Source: Mantamonas sphyraenae
Taxonomy: Eukaryota; CRuMs; Mantamonadidae
Reading direction: 5' to 3'
NCBI GenBank assembly: GCA_026936335.1
Contig: JAPMXV010000010.1
Span: 1-64,000 of the forward strand
Length of the DNA: 64,000 nucleotides
Positions 11,501 to 21,500 of the stretch are shown here, in pieces. A program made the position numbers and the translations under genes. The notes beneath the pieces were generated by a model. The model was not told the origin of the DNA and ran no database searches. It saw only the letters and a list, made by a program, of their open reading frames with translations. The stretch's first letter is position 1; every line of letters starts with the position of its first letter.

Positions 11501-11865
11501 AACACCACAATCAGCGCATACAGAGCCCACGGCGCTTCCTGATCCGCTCGCGGCCACCGCGCCCCGCCCAGCCACGATGCAACCAACCGCTCTCGCAGCA
11601 GGCCCCACTTGCCATACAGCGGCGCCACGTCTCGCTCCTGCCTATGAACAGGCGCCAGGTTGTTCTTCCGTGGCGCACGTGGCCCGGCCTCCTCCGTTTC
11701 CTCATCCGAGTCGCTGGACGTGTTTGCAAACACGTGTTCCCCAATGTCCTTTGGCTCCTTCTCCTCTTCTCGCTTCTCTTTCGCCATTGCCGCCGCCGCA
11801 GACCCGCGCACCAGCACATCGTCGTCATCCGAGTCCGAGTCCGAATACACAAATGCCTCGATCAT
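8532..11865 (-). CDS. PCNX4: Pecanex-like protein 4, multi-pass membrane protein
   Basis: Exons 11865-11409 and 11332-8532 (intron 76 bases, GTGAGT...CGCAG, phase 1), giving about 1085 residues; human PCNX4 is of similar length. The N-terminus is cytosolic and acidic (DSDSDDDD), and is followed by many hydrophobic segments between about residues 115 and 620. The C-terminal half is soluble and carries the pecanex signature GLELQQTSCHAVEAG near residue 743, preceded by a GLPLFLVGFARP motif that fits the pecanex-4 subgroup. Pecanex proteins are ER or Golgi membrane proteins; pecanex itself affects Notch signalling in flies and the biochemical role of PCNX4 is not known. Only 14 bases separate the start codon from the stop of the upstream THUMPD3-like gene, with CAG directly before the ATG. 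Confidence 0.85.
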
Positions 11866-11879
11866 CTGCGCTGCACCGT

Positions 11880-13168
11880 CTATTGCTCTTCTTTCTCTTG
11901 CCTCTCCCGCCGCTGCAGCACAAACACACTACACACCATCCCGCCCATGCACACTGCCTGCATGTCCTCCAGCAAAAGGCCCTCGCCGCACTCTCCCAAC
12001 GCAGCAAACATCGCCCGACGCTTCGTCGTCATCAGCACCACCCGCGCCCCGTCTGCACACACGCGCACGCACTCCCTCACCAGCGGCCCAAACAGCGCTC
12101 GGATGCTGTACTTGTTGCCCACACGGTGGCCGTTTGGCAGATCGCTCACCACCACGTTCACTGTCCCGTCCTCCACCTCGCTCAGCTTCTCCGTGCAAAG
12201 ATCATGCTCCAGCACCTCCACATCCACGCCCCACACCTTTGCATTCGCACGTGTCATCTCCAGCGCCTCATCGTAAACGTCGTTCCCCACCAGCCGCACC
12301 TTGCCCCCGGCCGCTGCCGCCGCCTCCATCAGCGTCATTGCTCCGCCCACACATGGATCCAGCACCACGTCACCTTCCTTTACACCCGCCAAACGTGCCA
12401 ACCCATACGCCACGGGCCCCTGCAGGCTCACCCGGCCTTTTACGTGCTGAGCCCGCTCCGCGATCGTCACACGTTCCGTTTCCAGGTACGCCAGCATGTG
12501 TGCATTGTGCACACGCAGACGCATCGTCGCCGTCGCCTCGTTGCTCAGGTCCACTTGCAGCTGCCTCCCCAGCACATCCTCCATGGCACCCGCATGCCCC
12601 TCCGCAAATTCCCGCGCCGCTTGCTGGCTCGTGAAGAGGTGCAGACCCAGCCTTTCGCACAACACCCGGTATCTTGCCGCCTCGCCCAACTCCAGCAACA
12701 CCTTTGACACAGCTTCCCCTCCGTCCCAGCACGCCTTCCCGAACGCCTCCAGCTGACCCTTCCACTCCTCGCTCTTGTTCTCCCGCTTTGCTTTCTTGCT
12801 CGCAGACTCTGTCAGCAGATGCAATGCATCCACGGCTGCCTTGCCCCGCCTTTCCCACACCCCACAAACGGTTCCTCCACTTTCAGGCTGTGATCCCGCG
12901 CTCCCTTTCCAAACACACTCTCCACACCGCTGTCCACCTCTCCCTCGCCTGCCAGCAGTCCAGCGTGGTCCACCATGCGCAACCCCTCCACGTCGGGCCT
13001 CCCCACCTGTCCTCTCAACACCAGCACTCCGTGCGTCGCCACTTCCAGCCCCACCAACCCCTTCACCTCCTCCAGTTCCTTCACCGCAATTTCCTCCATG
13101 CCCATCGGCACCGCATACACCCAATCCACCTTTACATCCCCACTGCTGGCAATCTCGCGAACGCTCAT
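11880..13168 (-). CDS. THUMPD3: THUMP-domain tRNA (guanine-N2) methyltransferase
   Basis: The protein resembles THUMPD3, which makes N2-methylguanosine in tRNA with a TRMT112 partner. The start at 13168 gives an N-terminal VYAVPMGMEEIAVKELEEV, matching the TVPTGFEQ region of the family. The C-terminal part has the THUMP segment FTSQQAAREF, the Rossmann SAM site DPCVGGAMTLMEAA, and SDLPNGHR in place of the usual DxPFGxR catalytic motif, with Asn for Phe. The N-terminal and C-terminal parts are in different frames; the switch lies between about 12830 and 12960, in a poorly conserved loop. Introns of 20, 29 or 50 bases could restore the frame (for example one ending at ATCACAG) but none has a good CTRAC branch site, so an indel in the sequence is equally likely. 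About 430 residues. The gene sits 46 bases downstream of methylmalonyl-CoA mutase. Confidence 0.8.
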
Positions 13169-13214
13169 CCCTTTGTTCGTCGTTTTCCTTCCCACTCCCG
13201 CGCACACCAACCCC

Positions 13215-15616
13215 TCACATCGACCTCTCGATCTTCTCCAACACCTCCACCGCCGCACTTGGCAGACGCGTTCCGGGGCCAAAGATCGCAGACACGCCCG
13301 TCTCGTACAAAAACTCGTAGTCCTGGTGCGGGATCACTCCACCGCACACCACAAGGATGTCGTCCGCACCCTCTGCCTTCAGCGCTTCAATAAGCTGAGG
13401 CACAAGCGTTCGGTGTCCTGCCGCCTGCGAGCTCACGCCCACCACGTGCACGTCTGCATCGATTGCTTGGCGCGCCACCTCGGCCGGCGTTTGGAACAGC
13501 GGTCCCACATCCACATCGAAGCCCAGGTCTGCAAAGCCCGTCGCAATCACCTTGGCTCCACGGTCGTGCCCATCCTGGCCCATCTTTGCCACCATGATGC
13601 GCGGACGACGCCCGTGCTCCTCCTCAAACCGCGTCACCGCTGCCATCGTCTCTGCAAACTCGGCGTCCGTGTCTTGGTACTCTGTCGAGTACACGCCGCT
13701 CACAAGGTCGCCCGTGCCCTGGTATCTACCAAACGCCTTTTCGATGGCCAGTGAGATCTCTCCCACCGTTGCCCGCTCTCGGCTTGCCTTCACCGCCAGA
13801 TCGAGCAAGTTGCCCGTTCCGTTCGTCGCCGCCTCCTCAATCGCCTCCAGCGCTCCTCGCACCGCTTCGATGTCCCGGCTCGAGCGGATGCGTTCCAGAC
13901 GCTCCATCTGCGCCTGCAGCACCTTGCTGTTGTCGATGCTCAGCACGTCGATCGGATCCTCCTTCTCCAGCCGGTACTTGTTCACTCCCACAATCACGTC
14001 GTGACCACTGTCGATGCGCGCCTGCTTCCTTGCCGCGCTCTCCTCAATGCGCAGCTTCGGCATCCCGCTCTCCACCGCCTTGGACATCCCGCCCATTTCC
14101 TCCACCTCTGCAATCACGGCCCCGGCCTTGGCCACAAGCTCCTCCGTCAGCGCCTCCATCATGTACGACCCTCCCCACGGGTCGATCACCTCCGTGATCC
14201 CGGTTTCCTCCTGCAGGATCAGCTGAGTGTTTCGCGCCACACGCGCGCTCGTTTCTGTCGGCAGGCCGATGGCTTCGTCAAATGCGTTTGTGTGCAACGA
14301 CTGCGTGCCGCCCATCACTGCCGCCATGGCCTCCACCGTCGTGCGGATGATGTTGTTGTACGGATCCTGCTCCGTCAGCGACCACCCGCTCGTCTGACAA
14401 TGCGTGCGCAGCAGCAGCGACTTGTCGTTCTCTGGCGCAAACTTCTCCTTCATCAGTGTGCTCCACAGCTTGCGTGCCGCGCGCAGCTTCGCCACCTCCA
14501 TGTAAAAGTTCATCCCGATGCCAAAGAAGAACGAGAACCGCGGCGCAATCTGGTCCACCGTCGAGCCTGCCTTGATGCCCGTGCGCACGTACTCCAGACC
14601 GTCCGCAATCGTAAACGCAAGCTCCAGTGCTGCGTCCGCACCGGCCTCCTGCATGTGGTAGCCGCTGATCGAGATCGAGTTGTACAGCGGCATGTTCTTT
14701 GCCGTGTACGCCATGATGTCTCCTACAATGCGCATCGACCCTTCCGGCTTGTAGATGTACGTGTTGCGCACCATAAACTCCTTCAGAATGTCGTTCTGGA
14801 TCGTCCCGGCCAACTTGTCTGCGCTCACCCCCTGCTCCTCCGCAGCCACAATGTACATGGCCAGCACGGGGATCACTGCCCCGTTCATCGTCATCGACAC
14901 GCTCATTTTGTCCAGCGGGATCCCGTCAAACAGGATCTTCATGTCCTCCACCGAGTCCACGGCCACGCCGGCCATCCCCACGTCCCCTCGCACGCGCTCG
15001 TGGTCCGAATCGTACCCTCGGTGCGTCGCAAGATCAAACGCAACGCTCAATCCCTTCTGCCCGGCCGCCAAGTTCTTCTTGTAGAACCGGTTCGACTCCT
15101 CTGCCGTCGAAAACCCGGCGTACTGCCGAATCGTCCACGGCCTGTGCGTGTACATCGTCGCGTACGGCCCCCGTGTGTACGGAAACTCTGCCGACGTCAT
15201 GTCTCCCTTGTGGCCTTCCGGCAGGTCCGACTCCAGGTACAGCGGCTTCATCGTAATCCCCTGTTTTGCCGTGTCACCAGACCCCAACTCCCCGTGTCAG
15301 CCCGGAGCTTTTCCCAAACCATTTCCCTCTTCCACTTCCCGCTCTGCCCCGACACCTCTGCGGCCCGCAACCACGCCTACCCCCCACACACACCGCCTTC
15401 TTTTTCTCCCTTGCCCCACCCACTCACTTCGGGCTTCTCCACAAACAGGCTATCCAGACTGTTGCCTCGAAGTTCCTTGCTCGCCTGCTTCTCCCAATGC
15501 TCCGGAAACCTGCTCTCCCCACGCAACGACGCCTGCGTCGCCAGCCCGCGCTGCGCCACCGCAGACACCGCCTCCTTGGCCGCCACAACCTGATGCTTTG
15601 ACACTCGCGCAAACAT
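13215..15616 (-). CDS. MMUT: Methylmalonyl-CoA mutase, mitochondrial
   Basis: Adenosylcobalamin-dependent isomerase converting (R)-methylmalonyl-CoA to succinyl-CoA in propionate, odd-chain fatty acid and branched-chain amino acid breakdown. Exons 15616-15428 and 15260-13215 join in phase 0 over a 167-base intron and give 744 residues, close to the human 750. The first exon starts MFARVSKHQ and is rich in Arg, Ala and Ser, as in a mitochondrial presequence. The TIM-barrel domain carries the family segments [19 protein letters not shown] and [10 protein letters not shown]. The C-terminal cobalamin domain has DGHDRG near residue 627, whose His is the lower axial cobalt ligand, then GVSSQAAGH and GGVIP. 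All key residues are present, so it should be active. It is a single-chain enzyme of the eukaryotic type. It shares a 108-base divergent promoter with the kinesin gene. Bacterial contamination is excluded by the intron and neighbours. Confidence 0.97.
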
Positions 15617-15724
15617 CTTCTTCTTCTTCTCTGCTCTTGTTCTTTCAGGTGCACACACTCCGCGCGCTTGACCCGCCGCCCCATCCACGCCAAACCCTCC
15701 CGTCTTTCCCACCCCTCAACCTCC
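15617..15724. promoter_or_regulatory. Bidirectional promoter, MMUT / kinesin
   Basis: 108 bases lie between the divergent start codons of methylmalonyl-CoA mutase and the kinesin-like gene, so both promoters and 5' leaders must fit here. The stretch is rich in TTC and CCC pyrimidine tracts. No TATA box is evident. Confidence 0.45.
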
Positions 15725-18536
15725 ATGACCACATCCTCATCCTCATTCCGCGTCAACCCCATCACCGACGACCTCCTCGCTCTCCACAACGGCAAGTGTT
15801 CCCCCGGCCCCAACCCCCCCCACCTCCGTCCCAACTAACCCGCCGCTCCTCTCCACCCACAGAGCTTCAGTCCTTGGGAGGAGGAGGTTCAGCCACAGTG
15901 GCCCCATCCCACGTCTCCATCCGCATCAAGCCCGAGTTTGCCTCACAAGCAGGCGAGTTTTTCAAACTCAAAACCGACGACTACATCGTCTGTGACGGAA
16001 ACGATATTGTCATCCGGTACGCCCATCCCCCCTAAGCCACCCATCCTTCCCCTTCCCCCCACCCGCCCTTTCCCTGCAGCCCCGCTCCCCGCAAACGGCT
16101 TTGCGCGCCACTCACCCACTGTCCTCCCGCAGGGATCCGCGCTGCGCCCAAAACACCCCGCTCAGCCAGGCTGTCAAACGTATGCCCTTTCAGCTTGCCA
16201 TGGATGCCTCCTTCAACCAGCAAGACGTCTACGACGCACTGGGCGCCGACCTCCTCGATCGTGTCTGGCAAGAGTACAACGTCACTCTCCTCGCCCTCGG
16301 TGCACAGGGCACGGGCAAGTCACACACCCTGTTCGGCCGCAACACTCCGTACACAGACACTCCCGACGACCTCGACGACACAGACGGCCTCCTCACCCTC
16401 CTCCTCCGCGACATCTTTGCCCAGCTCCGCCGCAAGAACGCAGACTCCCTCGTCCTCCTCTCGGCCTGGGAAATCGACGCTGACGGCTCCTACGACCTCC
16501 TCTCTGGTGCTTCCACTGCCACGCGCGTCACCAGCCCCGACGACATCCGCCACGTCCAGGCTCGTGACTTTGCCGAAGCTCTCCAGCTCCTCACCGCCTC
16601 ACGCCTCAAGAGCAAGAACTGGGCCGGCAACCTGCACGACCTTGCCCATGTACAAAACAGCGCCCACGCCTTTGTCCGCATCCTCATCTACGACGCCTCC
16701 CGCGAAGTCGGCACTCGCCTTTGCCTTGTCGATCTCGCCGGCTCGGGCTCTCTCTCCCTTTCTGGCGAGCCCAGCTCCTCCCAGCTCGATCCATCCCTCG
16801 AGCGCCAACTCCACACCCAGCTCCACACTGTACACAAGATGATCAACGACATGGCCGAGGTCAACGAATCCGGCAAGCCCCGCACCCTCGGCTCCGCTCG
16901 CGAATCCATCCTCTCTCGCGCCCTCATGCCTCTCCTCGGTGACAACGTCCACCAATACGTCCTCGGCACCCTCAGCGCCCATCCCGACCACTATCTCGAC
17001 TCTCTCAACTCCCTCCGCGTCTGCCAACGCGCAGCTCGCATCAACAACGCTTGCTGGCGCTATCCCAAGGCCGCTCCCCAAGTTGTCGAGATCTTCCAGG
17101 CCGAAAGTGCCATCCCTGTTGGCATGAACCTCGATGCCATCGATCTTGACTCCTTTGGCACACACTCCTCCTCTCTCCGCAACTCCACCGTCCGCCAGAA
17201 CGCCACCACTGTCGCTCTCGTCGGCACCAGCTCCGACCACCACCCACCGCTCCGCCCCTCCTCCTCCTCCTACCTCAAGTCACGCTCCAATCCCCAACCC
17301 AAGCCCTCCTCCCACTCCTCCTCTCTCCGCGACGAGATCAACCGCCTCATGCAGAGTATCTCCTCCTCTTCCACAACCACAACCACCTCCTCCTCCTCCT
17401 CCACAACCACAATGCGCCTCCAAGACCTCGCCTCCCGCCAACCCCGCCAATCCCACCCCAAATCCCCCCCACCATCCCAACCCTCCCCACAACAACCCTC
17501 GCCCCAACCCAACCCCCTCTCCCTCACCGACTTTGAACGAGAACTCGAAACCGTTAGCACCCACTACGAAATCAAACTCGAGGAGCAGCGTCTCGAAAAC
17601 GTCCAACTCCGTGCCAAACTTCGCCATCTCGAACAACACAGCCAGCACGCGGACGTCATCCAGGCCTACCGCACGGAAACAGAGCAGGCAAAGGCTGAGA
17701 TCGACCAACTCAAAACAGAACGCTTCAAACTCATGATGTCCCAGCTCGACGACAGCGCCCAGAAGCTTCAGCGCCAGTCCCGCCTCAACAAATCCTCAAA
17801 GGGCCTCACTTCCCACGCCATGCTCTCCAAAACAGCCTCCCAGCTCGATCAGGTGCGCGAAGAGAAACGCGACCTCGAGCGCAAGCTCCGCCGCTCTCAG
17901 TCCCAACTCCACGCATACAAGGAGACCATGGAACGTGCACGTGCTCTCGAACAGCTCGTCGACAAGAAAGAGCAAGTCGTCGCCATGCTCCAGAACCGCC
18001 TCGCCGAAAATGCTCAGAGCCTGCACGACTGGCAATCCGAGCGCGACCAGCTCCTCTACCGTGCCCGTGAACACGAGTTTGCCAATCAACGCGCTCGTGA
18101 AACCCTCTCCCAGGTCGTCGACGCCCTTCGCGAGTACACACAACGCAAGGAGCAGCGCCTCAACGACCTCGAATCCGCCTCTCTCACACTCTCTTCCTCC
18201 ACCACCTCGTCATCCTCCTCCCACCCAGACACAGACTCCCCCACCCTCTCCGACACCCTCTCCCTGTCCCACCAGCTCGTCCTGCGCCTCGAAAACCAGG
18301 TCGCTCAGGACAAACCCACCCTCGGCAAACTCGTACGCCAGCTGAAAAAGACCATCAACAAGGCCATCGGCCTCGACGACCAAAGCCTCAACTCTCTCCA
18401 CCAGCACGACCACTGGATGCCCAAGGTCGTCTCCCAGATGAAGGACGAAATGACCGATCTCGACAACCTCTTCCAGCACCTCCACCGTGCCATCTGGGCC
18501 TCCGACGACGCAGACGTCCACCCTTCCACACAGTAA
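15725..18536 (+). CDS. Divergent kinesin-like motor with long coiled coil
   Basis: Three exons, 15725-15791, 15863-16016 and 16133-18536, give 874 residues. The first intron uses a GC donor (G|GCAAGT). The motor domain spans about residues 35-345. Its P-loop GAQGTGKSHT is near 130, and switch II LVDLAGS is near 272. Switch I is degenerate: the usual N-x-x-SSRSH is replaced by a short HVQNSAHAF near 247, so ATP hydrolysis or its coupling may be altered. A Ser/Pro-rich linker follows, then coiled coil from about 465 to the end, broken by Ser runs. Motor at the N-terminus implies plus-end type polarity if motile. I could not place it in a named kinesin class. The next gene, also coiled-coil, begins 35 bases after the stop. 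Confidence 0.8.
15792..15862 (+). other. GC-AG intron
   Basis: This 71-base intron begins GCAAGT and ends CACCCACAG, with a CAACTAACC branch site 26 bases upstream of the acceptor. GCAAGT is the usual form of the rare GC donor class. Splicing here is required to place the first kinesin exon in frame with the rest of the motor (phase 1). Confidence 0.7.
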
Positions 18537-18571
18537 ACCCCTTGCTCTCCACCCTTGCCTCACCAACACAA

Positions 18572-21500
18572 ATGGCCACCATCACCTCCACCGGCGAGCG
18601 CGTCTCCTCCACCTTTGTCACCGACGAGGAGATCCTCCAGGATGTCGAGAGCAAGCTCAACCACGCCAAAAAGGAGCTCATGACCCTCTTCATGACCACA
18701 GATTCCCTCTACGAGTCCATGGCCGCCAACGTCGACGAGCAAATCGAAGCCCAACGGCCGCCTCAACAAGAAACAAGGCCCTACTCCGCACGCTCCACCT
18801 CCAGCGCCTCTTCCTCCTCTACAACCTCCACCGTCGTCAGCGACAACATGCACAGTGACTACTACAGCTCTGTCGTCGACGCTGGCCTTGGCTACAGCTT
18901 CGGCTACCTCAACGCCAATCCCAATGCCCGCCCCACCTCTGCATCCTCCACATCCACCACTTCCTCCACTTCCACAGATGCCACAGATGTCTCCTCCTCC
19001 TCCGCTTTCAACTCCCGCGACTATCAGGCCCTCTCCTCTGCCCTCAAGCGACCCACAAGCGCAACCTCCCGCCTCGCACAAAACGTCCGCATGGCCTTTC
19101 TCGAAGACACCACCGCCCATTCCAGCGTCGCCAAGTTTTCTGCGCAGCCCACTTTCTCCGGCGGTGCCAGTGGCAAAAAGGCCATCGACATTGACTTTCG
19201 CCAAAAAGTCCAGCAGATCCGCGCCGAGAACGAGGAGCTCCTCGCCAGCCTCACCTACACACACACAGACCTCGACAACCCGCTCCTCCCCATCCAGAAG
19301 CGCATGTCTCTCGATGAGCACGACGAATCCAAAGACATGCGCCAGTTCCGTGCACGCGTTGACCTCATCCTCGACCGCTTTGCAGAAGAGGTGAGTTACG
19401 CGCCGAATGTCTCGCAACGGTCACCTTTTCACGCGCACCCCGCCCCATCACACCCTCACACACTTCCCCGCACCCCCAACCCCGCCTTCTCCTGCCTCCT
19501 CTCCCACACATCCCCCACAGCTCTTCAACGACATCCGCCTAGCCAACCAGAACATGGCCGACAAGCTCGAACATCGCGGCGTTGTCTTTGATCACAGCGA
19601 GGAGCTCAAGGGCATGCGCCAAGAGCTTGCCACTGCACAAACTGCACTCCGCGTACGTCTCGCATCCCCTTCCTCCCCTTTCCCCCCTCCCCCTCCCTCT
19701 CCCGCAATTGCTCACCCACCTTCCCTCCACAGAAATCAGAGGATCGCGTCAACAAGCTCAACCTCGAGAATCAGGTCCTCAAGGGCCACCTTCTCCGACG
19801 CACCGAGGAGATCAACACCCAACGCAATACCTTTTACAAAGAGCTCTTCACCCTCAAGGAGCAGCTGTACCAAAAAACAAAGCTCGGCCGCACTCAGGAA
19901 CTCGATCCAAACTACGGCAACGTGTTTGAAACCATCATGGACATGGAAAACAAACTCGACGAACGCAACCTCGCCAAGAAGCACGCCCGCGACGAAAACG
20001 GCGACCCCAAGGAGCCCCGCGGCCTGTACCATTCAAACTCCCAAGCCTCCCTCTACTCCAACAGCGAAGGCGACCGCGACGACCACTCCGACACAGAAAG
20101 CGTGGCCTCTTCTGCTTCCCAACGCAGGCGCAGACGCTCCTCCTCAGAGCGAGGCAAGGGCAGGAAAAAGGCCATCCGTGCCCTTCGCCGCCAGCGTTCT
20201 CGCGATCACATGAACGACAGCGACTCTGAAGGAGGCGACTCCGACAGCATCTCTGCACGCTCCATTGGCGACGAGGACTACGCAAACATGAAGGTCGAGA
20301 AGCTCAAGCGTGCATTCGAGGCCGAAAAGGCAGAGATCATCACTCGCCACGAACGCGAACTCCAGCTCAAGGACCTTGAGCTCGACCTCATGAAGCGTGA
20401 AATCGACCATGAGATCCGTGTGCGTGAGGAGGAGTCCCGTGAGCAGCTCGAACTCATGCGACGTGAAGCTGAGAACAAGATCCGCCTCGAACGCAAGCTC
20501 CGCCTGAAAAACAAACTCGGCGACGACGACTCCTCCGACGGCAGCGAATCTCAACGCCCACAACGACGTGGCTCCCTCATTCGCCGCTCCTCAAAGTCCC
20601 GTGCCTCCGACTCATCCTCGCCTGTCTCCCCCACCGACGACGCAGCTGCTTCCCGACAGCGCTCCGCCTCCTTCTCTGTCCAGGCTCGCCAAAGCATCGA
20701 AAACCACAACAAAGAGAAACTCAAGCAGCTGTATGCAAAGGACAACCACGACGACATTGCAGGCGACAGCGACACCAGCGACGACAGCGACAACGACGAC
20801 CGCCAAACCTCGGCTTCGACTGCCTCTGCCGACCTGGACACCCAGCCCTTCACCCCTTCTCCCACGGGTGCCACTTTGGGCACGTCTGCCTCCTCCCTTA
20901 CGCTCAACACAGCTGCAGCCAACGCAGAAGGAGACGGCGACGACCCCAAGCGCGTCCTCCGCCATGCTCGATCTACTCACTCCAAGCATGACGGCATGGC
21001 AAACGCCGGTTCCACGTCCGCAAGCAAGCCTGCACCTCCCAAGGAAGCCAGCGTCCTCGACACTGAGTACCAGAGCGAGCGTGCGACCGTGAACCTCATC
21101 CAGGAAAACTGGAAGGAACGCATGGAAGACATGAAGCGCGAACACGCACGCACCATTGACAAGCTCAAGAAAGACTTTGCCGATGAGAACGCCCAGCTGC
21201 GCGCTCTGCTCAAGAAGAACCTCGAAGAAGAGCAGCAGACCGATCTCGACTCCTTGTCCCGCGTCGCCGACAAACTTGGCAAGGATCTCCGCGAAACGGG
21301 CACAATGATCATGCACGAGGCACAGTCCATGAACGAAGGCCGCGAAGACAGTCCCCACGAAGCAAGCAAACGCAAGCAGCGTCTCATTGCCCTCGAAGAG
21401 CGCCTCCAGCAGGCCATGAACGAGATGCTCAACATCAAAAAGACCTTTACCAAGGCCCGCGAATTCCGTGAGACTCTCGAAGCCAAGATCGATGCCCAGG

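Noticed and set aside
11070-12707. 545-codon plus-strand frame across pecanex and THUMPD3
   Set aside because: Shadow frame over two homology-supported minus-strand genes; composition is low-complexity His/Pro/Arg.
14001-15593. Long plus-strand frame (530 codons) opposite methylmalonyl-CoA mutase
   Set aside because: It is the antisense shadow of a perfectly conserved enzyme in GC-rich DNA, is His/Arg-rich without motifs, and has no independent support.
13215-15616. Possible bacterial contamination or recent transfer of the mutase
   Set aside because: It has an intron, a mitochondrial presequence exon and ordinary neighbours, and is of the single-chain eukaryotic form.
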